Shown: one piece after another, positions 19,401 through 26,921 of the stretch | How the letters are laid out: every line of letters starts with the position of its first letter | Numbering within the stretch: position 1 is the stretch's first letter | Assembly: GCA_003170295.1 (NCBI GenBank) | Contig: PNAJ01000094.1 | Location: forward strand, 1-64,000 | Length of the DNA: 64,000 nt | Source: Bryobacterales bacterium | Lineage (GTDB): Bacteria > Acidobacteriota > Terriglobia > Bryobacterales > Bryobacteraceae | Direction: 5' to 3' | Notes under the pieces: generated by a model | What the model was told of the DNA's origin: nothing | The model's input: the letters and a program-made list of their open reading frames with translations, nothing else | The model's database searches: none | Translations under genes and position numbers: made by a program

Positions 19401-19628
19401 CGGCGCACCAAGCATCGAGGTGACGATCGGATACGTAACTTGGTCTTCCATGATGTCCGGGCTGCGATCCCAGCGCGAGTAGACGATTACCTGCGTGTCG
19501 CTCAAATCTGGAAGGGCATCGAGGGGCACGTTATACATGGACCAGATGCCTATCGCAACTGCAAAGCCGATCAGCAGAAAGACGAGCGCTTTATTTGCTG
19601 CTGAAAACTCGATGATTCGGCCAATCAT
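16365..19628 (-). CDS. cusA: CusA/CzcA-type heavy-metal RND efflux pump
   Basis: A 1087-residue inner-membrane RND pump, normal length for the heavy-metal subfamily, which uses proton import to expel Cu/Ag or Co/Zn/Cd. Seen are the N-terminal helix, D-A-L-P-D-L-S-D-T-Q-V-I-V, W-D-R-S-P-D-I-M-E-D-Q-V-T-Y-P, and G-A-L-V-D-A-S-I-V-V-V-E with the acidic proton-relay residue of helix 4. Two large periplasmic loops and a repeat half follow. The frame is open to 19754, but ATG 19628 begins the family's usual M-I-x-R-I-I-E-F and lies 1 nt past the adaptor stop. Metal specificity is judged Cu/Ag-like because of the adaptor's features; Zn/Co remains possible. Confidence 0.9.
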   Translation of the reverse strand: MIGRIIEFSAANKALVFLLIGFAVAIGIWSMYNVPLDALPDLSDTQVIVYSRWDRSPDIMEDQVTYPIVTSMLGAPNVKAVRGFSDFGYSYVYIVFEDSTDIYWARSRTLEYLSGVLQRLPQGVTTELGPDATGVGWVFQYALVDTSGTQSLAELRSLQDWFLNYQLKAVPGVAEVAPIGGFVRQYQVNVDPNRLAAYNIPMMKVVEAVRGGNNDVGGRMVELSGTEYMIRGRGYARSIDDIGNIVLANSAGGVPIRVRDVGQVVLGPDIRRGIADWNGQGDVVSGIIVMRQGGNAMQVIERVKEKLHELEPGLPRGVKIVSAYDRSELIQRSIDNLKHTLTEEMIIVAIIIFIFLWHFPSAVIPVFTIPIAIILSFIPMKMMGLTSNIMSLGGIAIAIGALVDASIVVVEQTHKKLEIWERTGKKEDYHRVVIDAVKEVGGPSFFALLVIAVAFLPVLTLEAQEGRLFKPLAYTKNFSMIIAAVLAITLDPAMRLAFTHMKNFNFRPRWVNKIVNAVLVGTIYSEDTHPISRIMIRVYEPVCAWALRWKWFVIFGAIVLSVATIPIFLKLGSEFMPPLDEGTLLYMPSTLPGISVSEAQRLMQVQDRILRQFPEVESVLGKAGRAETSTDPAPFSMMETIVALKPPSQWRKVDTWYSTWAPAWMEHLLSRFWPDHISTEQLTEQMDTALKLPGSSNAWTMPVKARIDMLTTGVRTPVGIKIFGADINVIEHIGTDIESLLPKVRGTRNVFAERTGGGYFLDFDWNRAELARYGLSIDEVQGVVMSAVGGENVTTTIEGRERYPVNVRYLRDFRSDVGSLNRVLVPAMGGKAQIPLSQLATVQIRSGPAMLRDEGGLLSGYVYVDVSGRDIGGYVEEAKKQVLDTIKLPPGYTITWSGQYESMQRVKDRLVVILPLTGLLVMTLLYLNTRSLSKTMIIMLAVPFSAIGAVWFLYALGYNMSIGVWVGLIALTGVDAETAVFMMLYLDLAYDQARKDGRLRNLSDLQEAIKQGAVKRIRPKFMTVACMFLGLVPIMWSTGTGADVMKRIAAPMIGGIFTSFLLELVVYPAIYEVWKWNFELKKQLAQS

Positions 19629-19629
19629 G

Positions 19630-20964
19630 TCAGTGCCCCATACCTGGCATTTTGGAGTGGTCCGGCTGCGCCTTCGCCGGGGTGCTTTGAGCGCCTCCGT
19701 GCTGATGGCCTGCCATGCCTCCGGCGGCCGATTTGAGCTGGCTTTCGGAGTCAATCAGAAACGTGCCGGACGTCACGATGCGCTCGTTCGCCCTCAGGCC
19801 GCTTCGGATTTCGATCCGGTCGCCGAAGTGATCTCCAATCTCGACGGCCCGCGGTTCAAGATAGCCGTCCCCGCGATCGACGAACACAGTTTTTCGAATA
19901 CCGGCATCGAGCACTGCTTCGGCGGGCACAGTAAGCCGGGAGGTTGCGCCGATGTGGAAATCGACATCGACGAACATTTCCGGCTTTAGACGTTGATTCG
20001 GATTTGGCGCTTCAAGACGAATTTTCAGGGTGCGGGTCATAGCATCGAGCTGCGGCTGAATATAGTCGACGCGCGCCGCGAAGGATCTCCCTTGATCCGA
20101 AGGCATGCCGATGACGGCGGACTGGCCAATGCGGATTTTGTCGATATCCCCCTCATAGACATCCGCCATGATCCAGACGTGGCTCAAGTCGGCGACAGAG
20201 TAGAGTTCGGTTTCAGGAGTGATGCGCTGACTCGGGAAGGCATTGCGCGCAATGATGAATCCGGCGGCAGGTGAATAAAGAGTTACGGAGTGGATCGGCT
20301 TGCCAGTTTCCTCAACTTCTTTAATTTGGGCCGCGCTCAGGTCCCAGAGTTCGAGGCGCCTTCGCGAGGCATCCACCAGCGAGATGCTGTTGGTGCTCGC
20401 TTCAAGCACCGCGCTCCGGCTCATGATGTCCCGGGCTTTCAACGCGAGCAGAAACTCCTGCTCACTGGCGAGCATCTCAGGGCTGTAGATCGTCAGCAGC
20501 GGCTCACCCGCTTTGACTTGAGCGCCGGTGAAATCGATGTGAACCTTCTCGATCCACCCTTCAACTTTGGAGTGAATCCGGGTCAACCGGGTTTCATCGA
20601 AGGCCACTTTGCCGACGGCCCGAATCGAACCGGCGCTCGCCGTCATTTCGGCGAAGCCGTAGCGGACGCCGATCAACTGCTGTTTTTCCGAGCTGATGTT
20701 GATGGTGCCCATGGGCATATCGGCCGGGAGCGCGGCGCCATTCGGAGCCTTCGCATCGTCGGCATACACGGGTTGGAGTTTCATGCCGCAATCGGGAGCG
20801 ATGCCCGGTTTGTCGGACTTATAGGCCGGGTGCATCGGGTCGATGTAGTACAGGATTCGGCGCCCTTGCACTTGAGGCCTGCTGTGAACGCGCTCATAGG
20901 CAAGTCCACCAAGAAAAGCACCAGCAATCGCTAGAATGACGATGACAAAACGAAGAATTCTCAT
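19630..20964 (-). CDS. cusB: CusB-type periplasmic adaptor with metal-binding domain
   Basis: A 444-residue membrane-fusion protein joining the RND pump to the outer-membrane channel. After one N-terminal membrane anchor it carries a heavy-metal-binding domain at about 38-68 (Y-Y-I-D-P-M-H-P...D-C-G-M-K-L), then lipoyl/hairpin and beta-barrel domains (S-K-V-E-G-W-I-E-K-V, A-P-x-x-G type core). The tail is rich in His and Met (G-H-Q-H-G-G...H-S-K-M-P-G-M-G-H), favouring copper or silver. It is flanked by the channel gene (7-nt gap) and the pump gene (1-nt gap), so the three are surely co-transcribed. Confidence 0.92.
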   Translation of the reverse strand: MRILRFVIVILAIAGAFLGGLAYERVHSRPQVQGRRILYYIDPMHPAYKSDKPGIAPDCGMKLQPVYADDAKAPNGAALPADMPMGTINISSEKQQLIGVRYGFAEMTASAGSIRAVGKVAFDETRLTRIHSKVEGWIEKVHIDFTGAQVKAGEPLLTIYSPEMLASEQEFLLALKARDIMSRSAVLEASTNSISLVDASRRRLELWDLSAAQIKEVEETGKPIHSVTLYSPAAGFIIARNAFPSQRITPETELYSVADLSHVWIMADVYEGDIDKIRIGQSAVIGMPSDQGRSFAARVDYIQPQLDAMTRTLKIRLEAPNPNQRLKPEMFVDVDFHIGATSRLTVPAEAVLDAGIRKTVFVDRGDGYLEPRAVEIGDHFGDRIEIRSGLRANERIVTSGTFLIDSESQLKSAAGGMAGHQHGGAQSTPAKAQPDHSKMPGMGH

Positions 20965-20971
20965 AAATGCC

Positions 20972-22207
20972 TCAATGAATGAGCGCCAGACCGGTCATCT
21001 CTTCCAGACGAGTCAGCGCCAGATGATACTTCTGCATTTCTTCGTGGTAGTTCATTTCGAAATCCACGACCGCCATATAGTTGGTCAGCACCGATAAGAA
21101 ATCGACCGCACCAGTCTGATAGGAGGCGAGCGACGATTCGATCGCCAGTTTTGCCTGTGGGAGCATCGTGTCCCGGTAGAGTTTCATCAAGTCGAGAGAT
21201 GTTCGTGCGAGGGTGTAATCCTGCCGGATTTGAGCGTGGATGGTCTGACCGGTTGCTTCGAAGTTATGACGCGCCGCGGAAAGATTATCGACTTGTTCGG
21301 TCAGTGCGGGCCGTTGTTTTCGCGAAACCCAAAGCGGTACATTGATATCCACTCGAAAGGTGTACATGGGCGCCATCGAGCCTTGGTTGTAATAGCCGCC
21401 GGTGATCGCGTAATCGGGATGATATTCCTTGTGAGCGAGGTTCACGGCCAGGTCGGCCCGCTCGATCATTTTCTGTTCTCGCCGCAGCATGGGCGCGTCG
21501 TTCATCGCGTGTGAATACAACTCCGCCAGCGTGATCGAGAGACCGGCGACATGCGGTTCTCCGGGACGGGGCAACGCGGATCCCGGTTCACGATCGAGCA
21601 GACTGAGAATTTCGGCTTCCGCCGACTCGTGCTCCTGTTCCAGTTGCAGCACTTTGGCTTCGATCATCGAGAGCTGCGTCTGCATCTTAAAGATGTCCTG
21701 CTGGGCGGCTTTGCCGACCGAATATCGAGCTTCGGTTACATGCAACAGTTCCCGCAGTACTTCGCGGTTGCGATCGAGAACCTCGTGTGCCGCGTAGGAA
21801 TGCTGCAACCTGAAGAACGCTTGTTTCAATCTTGCGACGACATTTAGCTGCGTGAGCTGATACTGCTCAAAAAAAGCGTCAGCCTCTTTGCTCGCGACGT
21901 TCTCCCGGAGGCCGCGCTTGCCTGGATACGGAATGGATTGGGTCACGCTGAATCCGATGTTGCTGGTGGGATTCGAGCCGAGCCCAGCGCCGGGTAGTGG
22001 ATTGCCGTTACTGGCGTAACCCCCTGAGAACATAGGATCGGGCAATGCGCCCGCTTGCCGCGGTCGCTGGCGCGCTGCTTCATAGCGCTTCTGCGCGACC
22101 AAGACCTCGCGGTTATTTCTCAGCGCCTCAGTCGTCAGATCCTTCAAATCCAGAGCTGATTGTGCCGTTGCGGACACCACTATCAAGGAAAATAGAACTC
22201 CTCGCAT
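20972..22207 (-). CDS. cusC: CusC/TolC-type outer-membrane efflux channel
   Basis: A 411-residue TolC-family protein with a signal peptide (G-V-L-F-S-L-I-V-V-S-A-T-A-Q-S). The two-fold helical-barrel architecture is visible: I-P-Y-P-G-K-R-G in the first half and V-P-L-W-V-S-R-K-Q-R-P in the second mark the turns common to metal-efflux channels. It forms the outer-membrane exit duct for the pump. ATG 22207 has AAAGGAAG just upstream; that ribosome binding site lies inside one arm of a 12-bp inverted repeat (22212-22290), a possible translational switch. First of the three structural efflux genes. Confidence 0.9.
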   Translation of the reverse strand: MRGVLFSLIVVSATAQSALDLKDLTTEALRNNREVLVAQKRYEAARQRPRQAGALPDPMFSGGYASNGNPLPGAGLGSNPTSNIGFSVTQSIPYPGKRGLRENVASKEADAFFEQYQLTQLNVVARLKQAFFRLQHSYAAHEVLDRNREVLRELLHVTEARYSVGKAAQQDIFKMQTQLSMIEAKVLQLEQEHESAEAEILSLLDREPGSALPRPGEPHVAGLSITLAELYSHAMNDAPMLRREQKMIERADLAVNLAHKEYHPDYAITGGYYNQGSMAPMYTFRVDINVPLWVSRKQRPALTEQVDNLSAARHNFEATGQTIHAQIRQDYTLARTSLDLMKLYRDTMLPQAKLAIESSLASYQTGAVDFLSVLTNYMAVVDFEMNYHEEMQKYHLALTRLEEMTGLALIH

Positions 22208-22211
22208 AGAC

Positions 22212-22290
22212 TTCCTTTCATTCGCACAAATCGTGAAAACCGTTCCGCCCCGTGCCGAGGGCCTACGGCTGATCGAGTGAATGATAGGAA
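22212..22290 (-). promoter_or_regulatory. Inverted repeat able to mask the cusC ribosome binding site
   Basis: TTCCTTTCATTC (22212-22223) and GAATGATAGGAA (22279-22290) are complementary with one mismatch. On the minus-strand mRNA the first arm lies right after the stop of the upstream small gene and the second arm includes the AAAGGAA ribosome binding site of cusC. Pairing would hide it. The sequence match is seen; control of translation is inference. Confidence 0.5.
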
Positions 22291-22291
22291 G

Positions 22292-22681
22292 CTAGATAAG
22301 GAGAACGGAATTGGCGGGACTCTGACAGGTCCGTACCAACGATGACACAAAGACGACGGGCTCGTCGGACGAACTCGGAGGGGAAAAGTCGAGTGTGGAT
22401 GCCGGGCTTAGCTCGTATTGCTGGGCGGCGTTGACGACCGAACCGGCCTCGGGGCGCTCGGCAAGAGAACTGTCTAACCGGGAATTCTGGCACCTGTTCT
22501 CAGCGGGCCGGTTTGGAGGCTTGCGATCATGCTTGTGCGGGCAACATTCGTGGGGAACCGAAGTGCTGGGCTCGGGCGGTGCGCAAGCTGAGCAAAGACC
22601 CAACGAAGCCAGCAAGACGGAGCCGCACATGATCAACCGTCCGGCTCTCGCTATTGCCGCGACTGTGATTACGCTCCTCAT
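22292..22681 (-). CDS. Small exported Cys/His-rich protein, first gene of metal operon
   Basis: A 129-residue protein with a hydrophobic export segment (G-S-V-L-L-A-S-L-G-L-C-S-A-C-A). A Cys/His cluster follows (P-H-E-C-C-P-H-K-H), then a Pro/Ser-rich tail. Similar small proteins accompany metal-efflux operons and may bind metal in the periplasm; I do not recognise a named family. AAGGA precedes ATG 22681; a shorter start at the internal Met 18 is possible. It is the likely operon head, with 84 nt between its stop and cusC, a gap filled by the inverted repeat. Confidence 0.6.
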   Translation of the reverse strand: MRSVITVAAIARAGRLIMCGSVLLASLGLCSACAPPEPSTSVPHECCPHKHDRKPPNRPAENRCQNSRLDSSLAERPEAGSVVNAAQQYELSPASTLDFSPPSSSDEPVVFVSSLVRTCQSPANSVLLI

Positions 22682-22964
22682 CTCAGGTCCTTTTTCTGAA
22701 GCAGCATTTCTGTTGCCAAATCGTATGTGCCCAGAACAAAACAGCCCCGGCGACCCGTTGCGTCAAATGCCCCGGCAGTTTCCCGCTAGGATGCGGTACT
22801 CCGCGCGCTCACCACCCGGTGCGTCATCTCGCCGTAGCCTGAGAGCATCCCCTAAGACCCAGTCATCACTGGCGGTTCGGGCGCCGTCAAGCTCAGTATA
22901 CGTCCTCGCGACGGAAAAACGAACGAGAGATGACCGTGAGGAACCCAACAGCAGTAAACGAGTC
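22682..22964. other. Gene-poor stretch upstream of metal operon
   Basis: It should hold the operon promoter, but no clear -35/-10 pair or MerR/CueR-type dyad was recognised. Open frames here lack protein character until the YHS remnant begins. Confidence 0.4.
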
Positions 22965-23193
22965 GTGACGGATCTTGTGTGCGGGATGGACGTAGTAACG
23001 GCTACTGCCGCTGAACACAGCGGACACTAGTGGCACACGTGTACTTTCTGTGGCCTGAGACGCAAGTGGAAGTTCGATCTCGATCCGACGCAGTATGTGG
23101 AGAAATCCGCGGCATCACTTCGGCTGCCGCAGTTGATCGGCGCGGAGAACAGCAAATCAGCTCAAACACGTACAGGTTCGACTTGAAGCGGTC
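22965..23193 (+). pseudogene. Decayed YHS metal-binding domain gene
   Basis: The frame T-D-L-V-C-G-M-D-V-V-T-A-T-A-A-E-H-S-G-H is a good YHS-domain N-terminal half. It meets TAG at 23028-23030, and then the same frame gives C-T-F-C-G-L-R-R-K-W-K-F-D-L-D-P-T-Q-Y-V-E-K-S, the YHS C-terminal half. In the next frame H-V-Y-F appears where Y-Y-F-C is expected, so at least one small indel plus the stop has broken it. Intact YHS domains bind metal and often precede copper P-type ATPases. Here it lies upstream of the Cus-type operon on the opposite strand, so it is likely the relic of a metal-resistance neighbour. Confidence 0.7.
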
Positions 23194-23592
23194 CGAAAAC
23201 TATTGGCTACGCCCGACGGCGCGCGCGTCTTTCAGGATGGTCCCGATCTATCCAAGCCTGAACCTGGAAATTCAAGAAAAAGTGTGCTCGATGACGATTA
23301 ACCAAGAAGAGGTCGAGCAGTCGGATCCTGAGATGCTTCGCGTTGTTCTACGAGGTACGAAAAGAGATTTCGTCGGAGTACTGGAATTACGTCGCCCAGA
23401 AAGTTGCCGCCTTGGAACTTCGCTGGCTTGCCGGGCGCTGAATCGCGCCAAAGACCAGATACGAAATAATGTTGTCCGGGCCCCACGCCTGCGCAACGCC
23501 AAAACTACCCAATGCGCGGCATGGGTGTTGCGCTAAATTAACTATTTGAAGGCTGAGGAAGCAACACGTTAAATACTACCCACTGTCGTTAT
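23194..23592. other. Degenerate stretch before ribD
   Basis: No intact gene. Short fragments look protein-like (for example V-R-K-E-I-S-S-E-Y-W-N-Y-V-A-Q-K in one frame) but are not recognised and are broken by stops, consistent with continued decay of the YHS locus. Confidence 0.4.
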
Positions 23593-23625
23593 ATTGAGGA
23601 CGCGCTCGAGCTGGCTGCTCGCGGC

Positions 23626-24675
23626 TTGGGCCGGGTGAGTCCGAATCCTTGCGTCGGGGCGGTGATTGTATCGGGCGATGCGGTGGTCGGGCGGGGATTT
23701 TATACGGCTGCGGGAGTTCGGCACGCTGAGGTTCTGGCGCTCGATGAGGCGGGCGAGAAGGCTCGGGGCGCGACGATGTACGTTACGCTCGAACCGCATG
23801 CGCACCAGGGGCGGACGCCTCCGTGCACCGATGCGATTATTGCGGCTGGGATTCGACGAGTGGTCGCGCCGATGGAGGATCCAAATCCATTGGTTCGGGG
23901 GCGCGGATTCGCGCAATTGCGCGACGCGGGGATCGACGTGGAACTGGTGCCGGAGCACGCGACGCGCGCGGCGGAGCTCAATGAAGCGTTCCTGCATTTC
24001 ATGCGCACGGGTCGTCCACTCGTGATGCTGAAGGCGGCGGTGACGCTGGATGGGAAGATCGCTGCACCGGAAGATAATGGCGGGTGGATTACCAGCGAGA
24101 AGGCGCGGGCGCATGTTCAGACATTGCGGCACAACTCGGATGCGATTTTGACTGGGATCGGAACGGTGCTTGCGGACGATTGCCGGCTGACGGATCGGAG
24201 CGGCGAGGAAAGGAGCAGGCCGCTGTTGCGGATCGTGGTCGACTCGCAGTTGCGGTTGCCGCTCGAATCGAAAATGGCGGAATCGGTGAAGGGCGATGTG
24301 ATGGTGGTCACGACATCGGCGGGATCCGTGGAACGGCGGCGCAAGCTGGAAGCCAACGGGATCCGCGTCGAAATGCTGGAGGGCGCGGACGGACGCGTGA
24401 GCCTGCACGCGATTGCGGAGCTGCTGGGGCGCGAGAAATACTTGTCGCTGATGATCGAGGCAGGGAGCAAGGTGAACTGGTCGGCGCTGGAATCGGGTGT
24501 GGCGGACAAGATTTTTTTCTACTACGCGCCGAAGATTCTGGGCGGGATGCGGTCGCTGCCGGTGGCGGGTGGCGCGGGGCGTTTGCGGCGCGCGGATGCG
24601 ATCCGGTTCCGCGATGTGCGGCTCCATTCGATCACCGCGAACGAATTTGCGGTGGAGGCTCGGCTGGAAAAGTAA
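23626..24675 (+). CDS. ribD: Bifunctional riboflavin deaminase/reductase RibD
   Basis: RibD deaminates the GTP-derived pyrimidine and then reduces its ribose side chain. The deaminase domain shows H33-A-E35 (zinc His and catalytic Glu) and L-E-P-H58-A-H-Q-G-R-T-P-P-C67; the first of the two usual zinc Cys residues is His here. The reductase domain follows from about 125 (K-A-A-V-T-L-D-G-K-I-A). TTG 23626 is the first canonical start, but homology clearly begins earlier: the same frame reads Y-I-E-D-A-L-E-L-A-A-R-G before it and is open back to 23557 with no ATG, GTG or TTG. The true start may be a rare codon (ATT 23593 or CTG 23611). The stop overlaps the ribE start. Confidence 0.88.
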   Translation: MGRVSPNPCVGAVIVSGDAVVGRGFYTAAGVRHAEVLALDEAGEKARGATMYVTLEPHAHQGRTPPCTDAIIAAGIRRVVAPMEDPNPLVRGRGFAQLRDAGIDVELVPEHATRAAELNEAFLHFMRTGRPLVMLKAAVTLDGKIAAPEDNGGWITSEKARAHVQTLRHNSDAILTGIGTVLADDCRLTDRSGEERSRPLLRIVVDSQLRLPLESKMAESVKGDVMVVTTSAGSVERRRKLEANGIRVEMLEGADGRVSLHAIAELLGREKYLSLMIEAGSKVNWSALESGVADKIFFYYAPKILGGMRSLPVAGGAGRLRRADAIRFRDVRLHSITANEFAVEARLEK

Positions 24676-25256
24676 TGTTCACGGGCATCATTGAAGAGTT
24701 GGGGACGGTTGCCGCTGTCAGGCCGCGGCTCGTGGTGACGTGTTCGACTGTGATGGAGGATGCGCGCGAAGGGGCTAGCATCGCTGTCAACGGGGTTTGT
24801 CTTACTGCGGTCGATCTGACATCCGATTCGTTTTCGGCGGATCTGGCTCCGGAAACATTGGCGCGCACGAATCTGGGCGATTTGCACGCGGGATCGCGCG
24901 TGAATTTGGAGCGCCCGGTGACGCCGGCCACTCGGCTTTCCGGGCACATTGTGCAGGGGCATGTCGATGGGACGGGCGAATTGATTGCGCTCGATGAGCT
25001 GGGCGACGGCAGTTGGTGGGTGAAGGTGCGCATGCCCGCGGCGCTCGACCGGTATCTGGTGCACAAGGGCTCGATTGCGATCGATGGGATCAGTTTGACG
25101 ATCGCGACGCTTGAGGGCGATCAATTGGGAGTGACGATCATTCCACACACGTATGCGCATACGACGCTCAAGTCGCGGCGGGTGGGCGAGCGGGTGAATC
25201 TTGAAGTGGACGTCCTCGCCAAGCATGTCGAAAAGCTGCTCGCGCATGTGAAATGA
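24675..25256 (+). CDS. ribE: Riboflavin synthase alpha chain
   Basis: A 193-residue riboflavin synthase that dismutates two lumazines to riboflavin. It begins with the invariant M-F-T-G-I-I-E and has two tandem lumazine-binding barrels (about 1-95 and 96-190): N-G-V-C-L-T in the first, G-H-I-V-Q-G-H-V-D-G at the junction and I-D-G-I-S-L-T in the second. Its ATG shares an A with the ribD stop (TAATG), so translation is coupled. No ribBA or ribH follows, so the pathway is split. No FMN riboswitch was recognised upstream of ribD. Confidence 0.95.
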   Translation: MFTGIIEELGTVAAVRPRLVVTCSTVMEDAREGASIAVNGVCLTAVDLTSDSFSADLAPETLARTNLGDLHAGSRVNLERPVTPATRLSGHIVQGHVDGTGELIALDELGDGSWWVKVRMPAALDRYLVHKGSIAIDGISLTIATLEGDQLGVTIIPHTYAHTTLKSRRVGERVNLEVDVLAKHVEKLLAHVK

Positions 25257-25292
25257 TCCCGAAGGGCGCGATTGTTCGCGTAAGATAATGTC

Positions 25293-26270
25293 ATGGGAAC
25301 CCCAGCGGCACGCATTGGCGATCCGACGGTGCACGGCGGAGTTGTCGGGATGGGCTTTCCGACCGTCATCATCGGGAATATGCCGGCCTCGCGCATCGGC
25401 GACATGCACGCTTGTCCTCAGGTGACGGTGGTTGTGCCGCACTTCGGCGGACCGTTCATCCTGGGCTCTTTTACCGTATTGACTGGATTTTCGCCGCAGT
25501 CGAGGGTTGGCGATGTATTGATCTGCGTCGGGCCTCCGGATGCACTGGCGATGGGATGCCCTACGGTGATGGTCGGGATGGCGGGCGGTGGGATGGGGTT
25601 CGGCGCGTTGATGATGGGGCTGGCGCTGGGACTCAAAAATTTCCTGGGTGCCTATCCGCGCGCCGTAATGCAGAATGGCGCGGTGGTTACGCAGTATAAC
25701 GAATTCATCACGATTGAAGGCACGCCGCAGTTTCAGGCCAAGGCGGTCCGCGATTTAAACCTAATCGCGGCGACTCCGAGCGGCAAGAAATTGCTGAGCT
25801 CGATGAAAGCATCAGGCAAGCATTTACGCATTCACATCGATGCGCCGCCGGGCACGCCGGGCAACTGGGCCTGGACCGATCCGCCTCCCGCGGCAGGATC
25901 GGGTGCGCATCCCCCAGGGTACCTGGGGGCGGACGGCAAGCCTGGGCCCGCGGCCGATGCGCAAGTGGGTTACAATCCGGACCGGGTTAGTCTGAGTGGG
26001 CCACCGGGCTCGCCTTACAGTACGGCAAACTGGGCGCAGTCGCCAAACCGCCCCGCGGATGTGGGTCTGTTCCATGAGATGGTTCATTCCGACGATATTA
26101 TGCAAGGGAAACTGGACAATACTCCGGGCGCGAATGTGGGACCGATGGCGGGCACGCCGATCGCGGATTCCGAGCTTCGCGCCGCGGGACTCCCGCCACA
26201 CGCGGCGGAGGATTATTCGGAGAACACGTATCGCTCGGATCGCGGTTTACCGAACAGGACTTTCTATTGA
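25293..26270 (+). CDS. PAAR-repeat protein with C-terminal M91-like metallopeptidase toxin domain
   Basis: A 325-residue two-part protein. Residues 1-97 form a PAAR spike tip: P-A-A-R-I-G-D at 4-10, H14, S-R-I-G-D-M-H-A-C at 33-41, H50-F-G-G, G-D-V-L-I-C near 78 and G-C-P-T-V near 90. A Gly/Met hydrophobic stretch spans about 98-118. The C-terminal half carries H261-E-M-V-H265, a zinc HExxH motif, and S-E310-N-T-Y-R-S-D-R-G-L-P-N-R, matching the end of NleD/M91 effector peptidases, where the Glu completes the metal site. PAAR proteins sharpen type VI spikes and deliver fused toxins. No type VI structural genes are in the window. TAAGAT lies 6 nt before the ATG. The effector role is inferred. 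Confidence 0.75.
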   Translation: MGTPAARIGDPTVHGGVVGMGFPTVIIGNMPASRIGDMHACPQVTVVVPHFGGPFILGSFTVLTGFSPQSRVGDVLICVGPPDALAMGCPTVMVGMAGGGMGFGALMMGLALGLKNFLGAYPRAVMQNGAVVTQYNEFITIEGTPQFQAKAVRDLNLIAATPSGKKLLSSMKASGKHLRIHIDAPPGTPGNWAWTDPPPAAGSGAHPPGYLGADGKPGPAADAQVGYNPDRVSLSGPPGSPYSTANWAQSPNRPADVGLFHEMVHSDDIMQGKLDNTPGANVGPMAGTPIADSELRAAGLPPHAAEDYSENTYRSDRGLPNRTFY

Positions 26271-26908
26271 TGACGAGCGCCGCTGTGAAGATCCCGTGCC
26301 TGGCGATGGCCCTCGCGGTCCTGTCGCCAGGCCAGAAGGCGAAGGAGAAGAATCGAATGCAGCATGAGCTTCGCGTGAGTGTACGCGTGCAGTCCGCTGG
26401 GGATCGCCTGGAAATCGAGTATTGGTTTGAGAATCCATCGGCGCAGCCCGTGCTGGTGTTCGATCGCATGTGGAACATGCAGGCGAACGGTCTGGAACCG
26501 AATTGGGCGTACGTCGAGGTTCACGATGGCAGGGCGGAGGTCAGACGCCTGATGGAGCAGCTCCCACAAGGACTTCGTCACGAGAGTCCGACGGTTCCCT
26601 ATGGGCGCGAGATCGGACCCATGGCTCGCGGCAGCGGGAAATTTTCTCTGGCGCTTCCGCTGAAGCAACATGGAGAGTACGACGCATTTCGCTATCAGGG
26701 GGCGCACTTCCAGCCGACTCCGGTGCATGAAGTGACGTTTTCGATGGGCTGGTGTCTCAAGCCCGGGCAACTTCCACCGGGAATCCAAAGTGTCGAAATG
26801 CAAGGCGAAAAGCTGTGGCTACTGCCGTACTCTCTGGTGGCGGCGATACAGCTCTCCGCAACCGCCCCAGCGGTGCGAGTCGACGCTATGGGCGAGGTCC
26901 GACGCTGA
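26270..26908 (+). CDS. Hypothetical partner of the PAAR-M91 protein, candidate immunity protein
   Basis: The 212-residue product starts at an ATG that shares its A with the PAAR stop (TGATG), so the two are translationally coupled. An N-terminal hydrophobic segment (I-P-C-L-A-M-A-L-A-V-L-S) suggests export or membrane anchoring. The rest looks like a beta-sandwich (V-S-V-R-V-Q-S...L-E-I-E-Y-W-F-E-N-P). I do not recognise a named family. Position directly behind a likely toxin makes an immunity or chaperone role attractive, and periplasmic location would suit protection against an incoming effector. An envelope protein of other use remains possible. Confidence 0.6.
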   Translation: MTSAAVKIPCLAMALAVLSPGQKAKEKNRMQHELRVSVRVQSAGDRLEIEYWFENPSAQPVLVFDRMWNMQANGLEPNWAYVEVHDGRAEVRRLMEQLPQGLRHESPTVPYGREIGPMARGSGKFSLALPLKQHGEYDAFRYQGAHFQPTPVHEVTFSMGWCLKPGQLPPGIQSVEMQGEKLWLLPYSLVAAIQLSATAPAVRVDAMGEVRR

Positions 26909-26921
26909 TTCGGGAGCAGGC

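Noticed and set aside
23030-23536. 168-codon plus-strand frame after the YHS relic
   Set aside because: The protein-like YHS sequence runs in a different frame; this frame contains only the shifted H-V-Y-F fragment and no recognisable domain.
23520-23625. FMN riboswitch ahead of ribD
   Set aside because: The space is short and the conserved FMN-aptamer segments were not found.
24522-25442. 306-codon minus-strand frame opposite ribE
   Set aside because: Basic, low-complexity translation with no family resemblance; the plus-strand ribE is certain.
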